In this document: positions 9,191 to 17,553 of the stretch, in pieces | Layout: every line of letters begins with the position of its first letter | How positions within the stretch are numbered: the first letter of the stretch is position 1 | Assembly (NCBI RefSeq): GCF_024498135.1 | Contig: NZ_JANHOH010000001.1 | Location: 682,001 to 746,000 of the forward strand | Reading direction: 5' to 3' | Length of the DNA stretch: 64,000 nucleotides | DNA from: Mucilaginibacter aquariorum | GTDB taxonomy: Bacteria; Bacteroidota; Bacteroidia; Sphingobacteriales; Sphingobacteriaceae | Notes under the pieces: model-generated | Told to the model about the DNA's origin: nothing | The model's input: only the letters and a program-made list of their open reading frames with translations | The model's database searches: none | Position numbers and translations under genes: made by a program

Positions 9191-11569
9191 TCACTCAGAC
9201 CGTAAACTTTTAATGGGGTTACTTAACGCCGCTTTTATTGCCTGGAAACTAATGGTTATTATGGCTATTAGTATAGCTGTTAAACCAGCCACCGCAAATA
9301 CCCACCAGTGTATTTCAATACGATATTGATACCCTTTAAGCCAGCTGTGCATTACAGAATAGGCTACAGGGAAAGCTATTGCACAGGATACGATAACTAA
9401 TTGTAAAAAATCTTTAGATAGTAAAGTTGCAAGCCCTGATACACTTGCGCCCAATACTTTACGGATACCAATTTCCTTTATTCTTCGTTCGGCTGTGTAA
9501 GCGGCCAGGCCAAATAAGCCGAGGCATGATATAACAATGGCCAGCGCAGAAAACACCCTTGATAATTTACTTACCAGCATTTCGCTTTGGAACATTTGGC
9601 TAAACTGATCGTCAACAAAGCGGTAATCGAACGGGTAAGCAGGGTTATCTTTTTTCAAAACATCCTGTACAGCTGTTAATGAAGCCTCTATCTCTTTTTG
9701 CGATTTAATGCGCACATACATCAACTCTGTATTTTTAGGGGCCGTACTAAAAAACATCACCGGATCTGGCTTGCCATACATATTGCCATATACATAATCG
9801 TTCACTACACCTACTACAACGGCCGATGCTGTATCACCCTCGCCATGAACTCTTTTGCCCAAAGCGCTCCCTTTGCCCATTAAGTTTGCCATACTTTGGG
9901 TTATAAGCATATTTAAAGGTTTAGCATTGGTATCGGTTACCGTCAGGTTTCTGCCTTCTAATAGTTTTAGTCCGGATGTTTCCACAAACTCCGGGGTAAC
10001 ATATCTTTGCGATATTAATACTTGTGAACCAGGGGGCTTACTATCCCAGGTAAGTCCGGATGTGTTATTACCGCCATAAATAATAGCATGATCTGACAGA
10101 GCTACGTTTTGGATATAGCCGGTGTTCACCAAATCTTGTTTAATAGAGTTAAAATTCTTTGCCATATCTCCCTGCAAGGGGATCTCTACCAGTTTATCTT
10201 TATTAAAACCTAACTGCCTGCTTTTTACATGCTGTATTTGCTGATAAACTATAATAGTGCTGATGATTAAGATCACCGACGCGGTAAACTGCATTACAAC
10301 AAGCCCTTTACGGATATATGCTGCTCCGGTATCTTTTAGTTTTATCCCTTTTAATACAGATACCGGGTTAAATGAGGAAAGGTATAACGATGGGTAACTG
10401 CCGGCAACTAAACCACAGATCACCGTAATAAATAATAAACCAATAATATGATAAGGGTTATCAAAACCGGGGGTAAGTTGCTTTTGCACCAGCAGGTTAA
10501 ATGCGGGCAGAACAAGCATAATAAATACGACTGCAAAACACCCGGCAACAAATGACATAAATAGTGCTTCGCCTATAAATTGCAATGCCAGGGATTTTTT
10601 GTTTGCGCCCAAAACTTTACGCACACCAACTTCACGGGCACGTTTTTCGCTGCGGGCAGTGGCCAGGTTCATGAAATTGATACAGGCGATGAATAAAATG
10701 ATCCAGGCGATAACAGTAAACAGGCGTACATATTCTATCTGGCCGCCACCTGTTCTAAAACCATCTTTAAAATCGTCATACAGGTGCCAGTCATTCATGT
10801 TAAATAAAAACACATGGCTTAATAAAGAAGTAGGCTCATGCTTTTGTATGAAACCGTATAACTGTTTGTTTACCGTTTTTGGATCAACGCCGGGCTTTAG
10901 TTCTATATAAGTACTTAATGAGTTATTGCCCCAGCTTTTTAACCACGGGCTTTTATCCCAATATATTTGAAAAGGCATAAGCCACTCAAATTGAATGGTA
11001 GAGTTGGCTGGAATATCTTTTATAACACCTGTTACAATGTAATCTTGTTTATTATCGACCCGTATACTTTTGCCGATAATGTTTTTATCGTTCCCGAAGA
11101 ATTTTTTAGCTGCTTTTTGAGTAATAACCAGCGAGTGTAGTTGTGTGAATGCAGTGGCTGGGTTCCCCTCCAAAAATGGCAGGGTGAAGATGCTGAAAAA
11201 CGAAGATTCTACATATTTACCGTAGGCAAAAATTGGCTTATCACCGGTAGCAAACAACAAAGACTGTGTGCCTTCATTTGTACGGCAGGTATTAGCTACG
11301 CCAGGTAGTTCGGCTTGTATGGCCGGCCCCATAACGCCCGGTGTTGATGAATGAGTAAACACATAGGTATCATACTTCTGGTTTTCGCGCGCAAGGTAAA
11401 TTCGGTCTTTCTTTAAGTGGGCAGAATCGTAGTTAACCTCATTTTCAACCCATAAAAAAATAAGAGAGGCACAAGCTATACCTATTGATAAACCAAAAAT
11501 ATTTAAAAAGCTATATGCCTTATTTTTGGTAAGGCTCCTGAAGGCGGTTTTTACGAAGTTTTTAAACAT
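9191..11569 (-). CDS. MacB/FtsX-type ABC transporter permease
   Basis: The 792-residue protein starts MFKNFVKTAFRSLTKNK. Its first FtsX block has NLATARSEKRAREVGVRKVLGAN and its last ERRIKEIGIRKVLGAS, ending ALSNPIKSLRSE. The two large periplasmic domains have the GVIKDIPANS and VVGVVNDYVYGNMYG turns that recur in the family. It is the first intact permease after the ATPase, but is separated from it by 236 bp holding a collapsed permease remnant (11591-11698) and a GC-rich hairpin. That is the longest gap inside the operon. Together with the adaptor and ATPase it has all the inner-membrane parts of a MacAB-like exporter. The outer-membrane channel gene is not in the window. Confidence 0.93.
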   Translation of the reverse strand: MFKNFVKTAFRSLTKNKAYSFLNIFGLSIGIACASLIFLWVENEVNYDSAHLKKDRIYLARENQKYDTYVFTHSSTPGVMGPAIQAELPGVANTCRTNEGTQSLLFATGDKPIFAYGKYVESSFFSIFTLPFLEGNPATAFTQLHSLVITQKAAKKFFGNDKNIIGKSIRVDNKQDYIVTGVIKDIPANSTIQFEWLMPFQIYWDKSPWLKSWGNNSLSTYIELKPGVDPKTVNKQLYGFIQKHEPTSLLSHVFLFNMNDWHLYDDFKDGFRTGGGQIEYVRLFTVIAWIILFIACINFMNLATARSEKRAREVGVRKVLGANKKSLALQFIGEALFMSFVAGCFAVVFIMLVLPAFNLLVQKQLTPGFDNPYHIIGLLFITVICGLVAGSYPSLYLSSFNPVSVLKGIKLKDTGAAYIRKGLVVMQFTASVILIISTIIVYQQIQHVKSRQLGFNKDKLVEIPLQGDMAKNFNSIKQDLVNTGYIQNVALSDHAIIYGGNNTSGLTWDSKPPGSQVLISQRYVTPEFVETSGLKLLEGRNLTVTDTNAKPLNMLITQSMANLMGKGSALGKRVHGEGDTASAVVVGVVNDYVYGNMYGKPDPVMFFSTAPKNTELMYVRIKSQKEIEASLTAVQDVLKKDNPAYPFDYRFVDDQFSQMFQSEMLVSKLSRVFSALAIVISCLGLFGLAAYTAERRIKEIGIRKVLGASVSGLATLLSKDFLQLVIVSCAIAFPVAYSVMHSWLKGYQYRIEIHWWVFAVAGLTAILIAIITISFQAIKAALSNPIKSLRSE

Positions 11570-11590
11570 GATACCGGTGATTTTAATTAT

Positions 11591-11698
11591 TTACTCGTTT
11601 CTAAAACTCTTAACCGGGTAGCTTAATACAGAATTATAATGAGTAAAAAGTTCTTTTGCTACTTTGAGGAGGCCTGTTCCGTAGCAATTTTTAAACAT
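11591..11698 (-). pseudogene. collapsed permease remnant (35 codons, both gene ends fused)
   Basis: A short minus-strand frame begins MFKN, the same first four residues as the four intact downstream permeases. It ends LSYPVKSFRNE and a stop, matching the family tail ALANPVNSLRSE. Only about 20 residues lie between. The simplest reading is a permease gene that lost about 2.2 kb by an internal in-frame deletion, leaving start and stop joined. It lies exactly where another member of the tandem array would be expected, between the ATPase and the first intact permease. Alternatively it could be a real small peptide. The match of both termini favours a remnant. The comparison was made by eye. Confidence 0.65.
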
Positions 11699-11731
11699 GA
11701 CAATCCCATAATAAGGCAATTCTCAAGCCAG

Positions 11732-11759
11732 CCCCTCCGCCAGATGAAGGGCGGAGAGG
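11732..11759. repeat. GC-rich hairpin between ATPase and permease genes
   Basis: CTCCGCC at 11735-11741 pairs perfectly with GGCGGAG at 11750-11756, with a further CC/GG pair outside one mismatch. It is GC-rich in an AT-rich spacer. No T-run follows, so it is a poor terminator. It could be an RNA-processing or stabilising hairpin in the operon transcript, or debris of a repeat element. Confidence 0.45.
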
Positions 11760-11805
11760 AAAGCAGGAGGCACACTTAACTATATTATATTAAACTAAAA
11801 AGGTA

Positions 11806-12483
11806 TTATACCATGATGTTTTCCATCACAGTTTGTCCATCCAATAAACGGATGATACGGTGGCTGTAACGGGCATCATGTTCAGAGTGGGTAACCATTA
11901 TAATGGTAGTCCCTTGTTCGTTCAAATCTGTAAGTAGTTCCATTACATCGTTACCGTTGCTGCTATCCAGGTTACCGGTAGGCTCATCCGCAAGTATCAG
12001 CTTTGGTTTGTTAACAACAGCACGGGCAATAGCCACACGTTGTTGCTGACCACCAGATAACTGTTGAGGGTAGTGGTTACGACGGTGCATGATCTGCATT
12101 TTGTCTAACACCTCTTCCACCCTTTTAACACGCTCTGCAGCGGTTACACCTGTGTAGATCAATGGAAGCTCAACATTTTCGAATACGGTTAACTCATCGA
12201 TAAGGTTAAAGCTCTGAAATACGAAACCGATGTTATGCTTACGCAGGTCGGCACGTTTGCGCTCGTTAAAATGAGCTACCTCAATCCCGTTGAATACATA
12301 GCTACCTTCGTCCGGATCGTCCAGCATACCCAAAATGTTCAGCAAGGTTGATTTACCGCAACCAGATGGCCCCATAATGGCCACAAATTCGCCGGTGTTA
12401 ACTTCCATTGTAAGCTTGTTCAATGCAATGGTTTCTACCTCTTCGGTGCGGTAGAATTTCTCAAGATTTGTAATTTTTATCAT
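11806..12483 (-). CDS. ABC transporter ATP-binding protein, MacB/LolD type
   Basis: The 225-residue single ATPase domain has Walker A GPSGCGKST (about 38-46), Q-loop in FVFQSFNLID, signature LSGGQQQRVAIARA, Walker B LILADEPTGNLD and the H-loop histidine in MVTHSEHD. The TGNLDS D-loop and length place it in the LolD/MacB/FtsE subgroup that drives FtsX-fold permeases by mechanotransmission rather than channel transport. It is the only ATPase for the five permease genes downstream and follows the adaptor gene on the same strand (139 bp gap). A strong hairpin stands 12 nt before its ATG and may affect its translation or mark an mRNA processing site. It acts on the cytoplasmic face of the inner membrane. 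Confidence 0.95.
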   Translation of the reverse strand: MIKITNLEKFYRTEEVETIALNKLTMEVNTGEFVAIMGPSGCGKSTLLNILGMLDDPDEGSYVFNGIEVAHFNERKRADLRKHNIGFVFQSFNLIDELTVFENVELPLIYTGVTAAERVKRVEEVLDKMQIMHRRNHYPQQLSGGQQQRVAIARAVVNKPKLILADEPTGNLDSSNGNDVMELLTDLNEQGTTIIMVTHSEHDARYSHRIIRLLDGQTVMENIMV

Positions 12484-12495
12484 TTGGCCTCCCCA

Positions 12496-12519
12496 GCTTC
12501 CGCGCTCTCGCGCGGAAGC
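12496..12519 (-). promoter_or_regulatory. strong hairpin just upstream of the ATPase start
   Basis: GCTTCCGCGC (12496-12505) and GCGCGGAAGC (12510-12519) form a perfect 10-bp stem with a 4-nt loop, ending 12 nt before the ATPase ATG. No T-run follows on either strand, so it is not a classical terminator. It lies in the transcribed spacer between adaptor and ATPase, where it could separate expression levels by processing or by shielding the start. Role is inferred. Confidence 0.55.
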
Positions 12520-12622
12520 CTTTTGTTAATTGTGATTTATATTTTTATATAATTAATTTCTCTTTTTACATTATTACTTCTTATTAAAGACGCATCATTT
12601 TAAAGAAGGTTACACGCCTTTG

Positions 12623-13879
12623 CTACTTCTTTAGTACAAGCTCCTGTATATCGCCATAGTTCTCATAGCTCGATGTAATTACTTTATCACCAGGTTTTAA
12701 GCCTTTCAGCAATTCATAATTATCCGTATTGTACCGGCCTATCTGTATGTCTGTTTTATATGCTGTTTTACCGTCATCGCTTACTTTAAAGATCCAGTTG
12801 CCACCTGTTTGCTGGTAGAAACCACCTTTAGGTAATAGCAGCGCGGTTGTTTCGTCGCTCAATGCTAAACGTATTTGTAAGGTTTGCCCTTTACGGATGC
12901 CCTTAGGCACTGCGCCAACAAACTGCATATCTACCAGGAAACGACCTGTTTTGCCTACCGATGTATAAACCTTTTTAATAACCAGCTTATAGCTTTTATC
13001 GGCAAAGGTAAAATCGCCCACTAAACCGTTGTAAATTCTTGACAAGTAGTGCTCTTCAATCTCAACCTGTACCTTAAAGCCGTTCTGTGCATCCAACTGG
13101 CCTAAGTGCTCGCCTTTATTTTTGTTTTGCCCAACTTCTGCATCCAGCGATGTTAACTGACCATCTATTGGGGCCCTTAAAGTTAAGCTGGCTACCTTTT
13201 TACGCATCAGCGTTAGCGCTGCTTTCATTTGTGCGTAGTGTTCTTTTGCTTGTTGTTCTTGCTGTATAGTAAGAGCGGTATCTTGTTTTAAGATCTGTGT
13301 AGTTAAACGTTTACGGCGCAACTGGTAATCGTAAGCGTTTTTTGCTGCCTGATACTCCTGCAAACCAATGGCTTTTTGTTCATAAAGCTTTTTATCAAGC
13401 AGGTAAACACGCTCGGCTTCTTTAAATGCATTGTCAACATCGGCCATTTGGTTAAGTTTACTTACCGTATTTTGCTGCGCATTGTTATGCGCTATCTGCA
13501 TTTGTGTTTGCTCGCCAAAAACTGCCGACTCCTGCGAGGCAAGGCTTAGTTCTTCGTCTACGTTGCTTAGTTTTAAAATAGGGTCGCCTTTTTTAAGCAT
13601 TGCGCCATCCTCTACGTATTTCTCTTCAACCTGCCCGCCTTCTACAGCATCCAGGAATATGGTATTCAGCGGCATTACCACGCCATTAACCGGAATAAAC
13701 TCCTGGAAGGCGCCTTTTTTAACTTCGCTTATGGTTATACGCTCTGTATCAACATTTAATTTACTCTTGCCCGATGTAAAAAATATACTGCCGGCAACTA
13801 AAACTACAACACCTGCAATACCGGCTATGGTCATCAGGCGCTTAGTGCTCCATTTCTTTTTTGCTATTACTCTGTCCAC
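12623..13879 (-). CDS. HlyD/MacA-family periplasmic adaptor (efflux membrane-fusion protein)
   Basis: The 418-residue protein has a cytoplasmic basic N-terminus and one membrane anchor at about 16-34. A biotinyl-lipoyl half (about 55-100, VEEKYVEDGAMLKKGDPIL) is followed by an alpha-helical hairpin of about 150 residues rich in Q, K and E. The second lipoyl half has TLRAPIDGQLTSLDAEVGQ. A beta-barrel domain follows, then a C-terminal membrane-proximal domain ending in GLKPGDKVITSSYENYGD. This is the MacA/HlyD order. The start codon is GTG at 13879; no better start is near. It is the first gene of the leftward exporter operon and is divergent from the two-component genes 301 bp away. It would bridge the inner-membrane complex to an outer-membrane channel. 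Confidence 0.93.
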   Translation of the reverse strand: MDRVIAKKKWSTKRLMTIAGIAGVVVLVAGSIFFTSGKSKLNVDTERITISEVKKGAFQEFIPVNGVVMPLNTIFLDAVEGGQVEEKYVEDGAMLKKGDPILKLSNVDEELSLASQESAVFGEQTQMQIAHNNAQQNTVSKLNQMADVDNAFKEAERVYLLDKKLYEQKAIGLQEYQAAKNAYDYQLRRKRLTTQILKQDTALTIQQEQQAKEHYAQMKAALTLMRKKVASLTLRAPIDGQLTSLDAEVGQNKNKGEHLGQLDAQNGFKVQVEIEEHYLSRIYNGLVGDFTFADKSYKLVIKKVYTSVGKTGRFLVDMQFVGAVPKGIRKGQTLQIRLALSDETTALLLPKGGFYQQTGGNWIFKVSDDGKTAYKTDIQIGRYNTDNYELLKGLKPGDKVITSSYENYGDIQELVLKK

Positions 13880-13907
13880 TGTATTTTATTAATATTTTGT
13901 AATTGAA

Positions 13908-13924
13908 TACAAAAACACATGCCA
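13908..13924 (-). promoter_or_regulatory. weak sigma-54-like promoter candidate for the exporter operon
   Basis: On the minus strand, TGGCATG is followed by a T-rich stretch with TTTG, ending about 29 nt before the adaptor start. The -24 half (TGGCA) fits the sigma-54 consensus, but the -12 half lacks the GC and the spacing is one base too long. The adjacent gene encodes a sigma-54 activator, so the position is suggestive. The rest of the 301-bp divergent spacer (13880-14180) shows no other clear signal. Confidence 0.25.
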
Positions 13925-14180
13925 CAAATTAAATTACTGTATTTCAACGCCTTATACGTAAAACCTAATATTGCACCGTACGCTTCTGTTACAGCATGTG
14001 TTCGGTTATGATACACTGCTAAAAGAGCCTGGTTTTTTATAGCCGCATATCACAGTTGATTTTCAATATAATAGGTATTATGCTATAAATGGTACGATAT
14101 TTAACATTCAGTTATTAATTTGCAGCGTAAAATGTTTTACTTTACTATCTATATATAACCTCGAATTAACTACCCCATAA

Positions 14181-15536
14181 ATGATACTTAAAAAAGCAAC
14201 CGTTTTAATTGTTGATGACGACCCCGATGTACTTACGGCTGTTAAGTTATTGCTAAAAACAGAAACACAGGAGATCATTACCGAGAAGAACCCCGAAAAC
14301 CTGAATTGGCTTTTACAGCGCAACCAGGTTGATTTGGTTTTGCTGGATATGAACTTTAACAGCGCCATTAACACCGGCAACGAGGGTATATACTGGCTGC
14401 GTAAAATAAAAGAATGGAAACCCGACGTTTGTGTGATAATGATTACCGCATATGGGGATATTGACCTGGCGGTACGGTCGTTAAAAGAAGGTGCCAATGA
14501 TTTTGTGGTGAAACCATGGCATAACGAAAAGCTGATAGATACTATAAAAGACCTGCTTGATAAAAAAGAAGGCGGCGGTAAACCTACAAAGGCATCTGCC
14601 AAAGGCGATACCGGTACATCTATCCTGGGCGATTCTGAGGTGATGGAGGATATATTTCATAAAGTAAATAAGATAGCCCCTACCGATGCTAATATTTTAA
14701 TATTAGGCGAAAATGGCACAGGTAAAGATTTAATGGCGAAAGCTATTCATGAACGCTCGTTACGTGCCGATAAACCTTTTATAAAAGTAGACGTTGGCGC
14801 GTTAACCGATTCGTTATTTGAAAGTGAATTGTTCGGTCATAAAAAAGGCGCTTATACTGATGCCCGCGAAGATCGTATGGGTCGCTTTGAAGAAGCCGAA
14901 GGTGGCACCCTGTTCCTTGATGAGATTGGTAATATCAGCTTACAGCAACAGGCAAAATTGTTAACCGTATTGCAAAACCGACAGGTAACGCGCTTAGGTA
15001 CCAACAAAGCAGTTGATGTAAACATCCGTTTGATATGCGCTACCAATGTGCCGCTTACGGAGTTGGCTAACGAGAATAAGTTTCGTAAGGATTTAATATA
15101 CCGCATAAACACGGTTGAAATAAATATGCCGCCATTGCGTAAGCGTGCCGAGGATATTGTGATATTGGCTAAGCACTTCGCTAAGCTATACAGTAGCAAA
15201 TATCTTAAACCAACAATGGAGTTTGAACCTGCATCTTTACAAAAGTTGCGCTCCTATAATTATCCGGGTAATGTACGCGAACTACAGTATACCATTGAGC
15301 GTGCTGTGATCATGGCTGATGAACACATACTAAGGGCCGATGATCTGATCTTCTCGATACTGGAAACGCCCGGAGAGAGCATGATAGATGAGGATAACAT
15401 TCAACTAAGCACCCTGGAAAAGAACGCGATACTACGTGTGATTGAAAAACATAACGGCAACATTACCCGTGCCGCTAAAGAATTAGGTTTAACGCGTACC
15501 GCCCTATACCGCAGATTAAGTAAATATGATATTTAA
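14181..15536 (+). CDS. NtrC-family sigma-54-dependent response regulator
   Basis: The 451-residue protein has three domains. The receiver (about 6-122) has acidic residues D12-D14, phospho-acceptor D56 in LLDMNF and the conserved lysine in VVKPWH. The central AAA+ domain has Walker A GENGTGKD (about 175), a GAYTDA loop in place of GAFTGA and Walker B GTLFLDEIG. The C-terminal Fis-type helix-turn-helix is NITRAAKELGLTRTALYRRL. It should activate sigma-54 promoters after phosphorylation by the kinase encoded next, whose gene overlaps it by 11 bp. It is divergent from the exporter operon, its most likely target. The GAYTDA variant, with Asp in place of the second Gly, is to my knowledge common in Bacteroidota relatives and need not mean loss of sigma-54 contact. 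Confidence 0.94.
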   Translation: MILKKATVLIVDDDPDVLTAVKLLLKTETQEIITEKNPENLNWLLQRNQVDLVLLDMNFNSAINTGNEGIYWLRKIKEWKPDVCVIMITAYGDIDLAVRSLKEGANDFVVKPWHNEKLIDTIKDLLDKKEGGGKPTKASAKGDTGTSILGDSEVMEDIFHKVNKIAPTDANILILGENGTGKDLMAKAIHERSLRADKPFIKVDVGALTDSLFESELFGHKKGAYTDAREDRMGRFEEAEGGTLFLDEIGNISLQQQAKLLTVLQNRQVTRLGTNKAVDVNIRLICATNVPLTELANENKFRKDLIYRINTVEINMPPLRKRAEDIVILAKHFAKLYSSKYLKPTMEFEPASLQKLRSYNYPGNVRELQYTIERAVIMADEHILRADDLIFSILETPGESMIDEDNIQLSTLEKNAILRVIEKHNGNITRAAKELGLTRTALYRRLSKYDI

Positions 15537-16881
15537 CCGTTACGAATGGCGGCTGGTGCTGCGTGTACTTTTTTTATTTGTTGCCGTAGCGGCTACAGCT
15601 ATTTTGCTGGTAAACGATGGGAAATTCTTCTACACCGTTATAACCGTGCCTTTGGTAATCTACTCGGTACTTGACCTGATACGCTTCAACAAAAAAGCGC
15701 AGGACGAGGTAAACCAGTTTGTAGAATCTATTCATTACCGCGATTTTTCCCGTCATTTTGATGTGCGCAAGGCCCCAAATGAATTAAAGCCTTTACGTAA
15801 AGGATTTAACGATATTAATACCACGTTTAAACTGATCAGTCGCGAACGCGAAACACAATATCATTATTTGCAAAAAATATTGGAACTGGTTGATACGGGC
15901 ATTTTAAGCTACGAGCAGGAAACCGGTGAAATAAGCTGGATAAACGAAGCTTTTAAATCGCTGATAAGTATACCCTATTTAAAAACCATACACTCGCTTG
16001 AAAAACGCGAACCAGCCCTGTATAAGGACGTGGTAAGGCTTAAGCCGGGCGATTCTAAAGTGTTAAGCATTACCCGCGACCAGCAGCAGGTAAAAATGCT
16101 GGTTACCGCAAGTATTATGCGCAGCGATGAAAAGATGTATAAGCTAATCGCTTTCCAAAACGTGAGTGAGGCTTTGGATGAAACGGAATCAAAGGCATGG
16201 TCGAAGTTGTTAAATGTAATGACGCACGAGATAATGAACTCGGTTGCCCCAATCTCTTCTTTGGCTGATACCATGAAAAACCGTCTGCAAAGCCCCGAAA
16301 TAGCCAACAGCATACAAAGCGCCGACCTGGAAGATATATCCCTGGGTATTGATACAATTAAACGCCGCAGCGAGGGCTTACTTAAATTTACCGAAAGCTA
16401 TCGCAGCCTTAACAAAATAACCAAACTTGACCTGGACAAGATACTGGTGCGCAATATGTTCGAGAACCTCGCCAGCCTGATGCGACCGACGCTGGAGAAA
16501 AAGAACATCGAACTGGAGATCATTCTGCGCGATCCTGCATTGGCCATAGAAGCGGATATAAACCTTTTAGACCAGGTAATGATAAACCTGCTGGTAAATG
16601 CCATTGAAGCGGTTAAAGACCGGGATGAACCACGTATTACCCTATCTGCCGAAATACAAAGCAATAACCGTACGCTGGTAAAAGTAATGGACAATGGCCT
16701 TGGGATGCCACCTGAATTATTGGATAAGATCTTTATTCCGTTTTTTAGCACCCGCAAAACAGGTAGCGGTATTGGCCTTAGCTTGTGTAAACAGATAATG
16801 CTGCTGCATAAAGGAAATATTCAGGCACAATCTACAGAGGGCAAAGGCTCGGCGTTTATATTGCAGTTTGCTAATAATTGA
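15526..16881 (+). CDS. sensor histidine kinase partner of the NtrC-type regulator
   Basis: The 451-residue protein has two N-terminal membrane helices (about 8-28 and 31-50) with almost no periplasmic loop. It has a PAS-like segment with LVDTGILSYEQETGEISWINEAF, and an H-box MTHEIMNSVAPI with the phospho-accepting His at about 230. The ATPase domain has N-box NLLVNAIEAVKD, G1 DNGLGMPPELLDK, F-box FIPFFSTRK and G2 GSGIGLSLCKQIM. The lack of a periplasmic sensor suggests it senses a membrane or cytoplasmic signal. The overlap with the regulator gene indicates translational coupling. In Bacteroidota this kinase-regulator pair commonly sits beside MacB-like permease operons. Confidence 0.94.
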   Translation: MIFNRYEWRLVLRVLFLFVAVAATAILLVNDGKFFYTVITVPLVIYSVLDLIRFNKKAQDEVNQFVESIHYRDFSRHFDVRKAPNELKPLRKGFNDINTTFKLISRERETQYHYLQKILELVDTGILSYEQETGEISWINEAFKSLISIPYLKTIHSLEKREPALYKDVVRLKPGDSKVLSITRDQQQVKMLVTASIMRSDEKMYKLIAFQNVSEALDETESKAWSKLLNVMTHEIMNSVAPISSLADTMKNRLQSPEIANSIQSADLEDISLGIDTIKRRSEGLLKFTESYRSLNKITKLDLDKILVRNMFENLASLMRPTLEKKNIELEIILRDPALAIEADINLLDQVMINLLVNAIEAVKDRDEPRITLSAEIQSNNRTLVKVMDNGLGMPPELLDKIFIPFFSTRKTGSGIGLSLCKQIMLLHKGNIQAQSTEGKGSAFILQFANN

Positions 16882-16973
16882 GCCCCCCAACCCCTAAAGG
16901 GAACTATATTTTATGGTATGGAAAACAACAAATCAGATAATTCTACTCCCCCTTCAGGGGGTCGGGGGGGGCT
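16881..16973. repeat. GC-rich imperfect inverted-repeat element, copy A
   Basis: The left arm AGCCCCCCAACCCCTAAAGGG (16881-16901) and right arm around CCCCCTTCAGGGGGTCGGGG (to 16973) are imperfect reverse complements about 25 nt long flanking roughly 45 nt of AT-rich sequence. A related element is at 43521-43593. It begins directly at the kinase stop codon and runs into the first codons of the flavin reductase gene. The right arm contains an uninterrupted run of eight G (16964-16971). Confidence 0.7.
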
Positions 16974-17489
16974 AACATTTTCGCCATCTCTGGTAGCTTG
17001 CGTGCAGGCTCATCAAACCATAATATCTTAAAACACATTGGTAGTTTACTTCCTTCGGATGTAAATTATCATATCTATGATGCACTTAGCTCCATCCCAC
17101 CTTTTGACCCGGGATTAGATAATGATACGCCCCCCGAACCTGTCATAACTTTAAGAAACGCCATTACTGCTGCAGACGCCATAATTATTTGCACGCCTGA
17201 ATATGCTTTTGGGGTACCCGGTCAGCTTAAGAACGCTTTAGACTGGCTGGTAAGCAGCAGTACTTTGGTTGATAAACCTGTGGTATTGATCACAGCATCT
17301 TTAGGCGGAGAAAATGCTCATGCTTCGTTACAATTAATATTAGGTGCGTTATCTGCAAATATTACAGATACTTTGCTTATAAATTTCATCCGTTCTAAAA
17401 TAAATGCAGATGGGAATGTGACGGATGAAGACGTTAAAACTGGTTTGAAGCAGGTTGCAATTAACCTAAAGCGAACTTATAATACATAA
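16971..17489 (+). CDS. NADPH-dependent FMN reductase family protein, start codon obscured
   Basis: The family N-terminus is present as NIFAISGSLRAGSSNHN, the phosphate-binding loop for FMN. Next come CTPEYAFGVPGQLKNALDWL (flavin contact and dimer segment) and ITASLGGENA. The protein is about 170 residues, usual for the family, and would transfer electrons from NADPH to flavin or quinones in the cytoplasm. No ATG is in frame. The homologous frame runs upstream into the GC-rich repeat and stops at 16938. The only standard alternative start inside is TTG at 16998, which would delete the flavin-binding loop. Two ATG codons at 16913 and 16918 lie in the other two frames and would join it after loss or gain of one G in the eight-G run. 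So the gene is either switched off, phase-variable, mis-sequenced or started at a rare codon. Confidence 0.75.
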   Translation, partial: ANIFAISGSLRAGSSNHNILKHIGSLLPSDVNYHIYDALSSIPPFDPGLDNDTPPEPVITLRNAITAADAIIICTPEYAFGVPGQLKNALDWLVSSSTLVDKPVVLITASLGGENAHASLQLILGALSANITDTLLINFIRSKINADGNVTDEDVKTGLKQVAINLKRTYNT

Positions 17490-17553
17490 AGGTCTTTCAA
17501 ATTAATGATTATTATTACTAGTAGGTGTCGCTCAAAATAATCCCGCTGCTTAA

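Noticed and set aside
14108..14602. 164-codon minus-strand frame over the regulator start
   Set aside because: It is antisense to the receiver domain; the plus-strand product is a complete NtrC-type protein.
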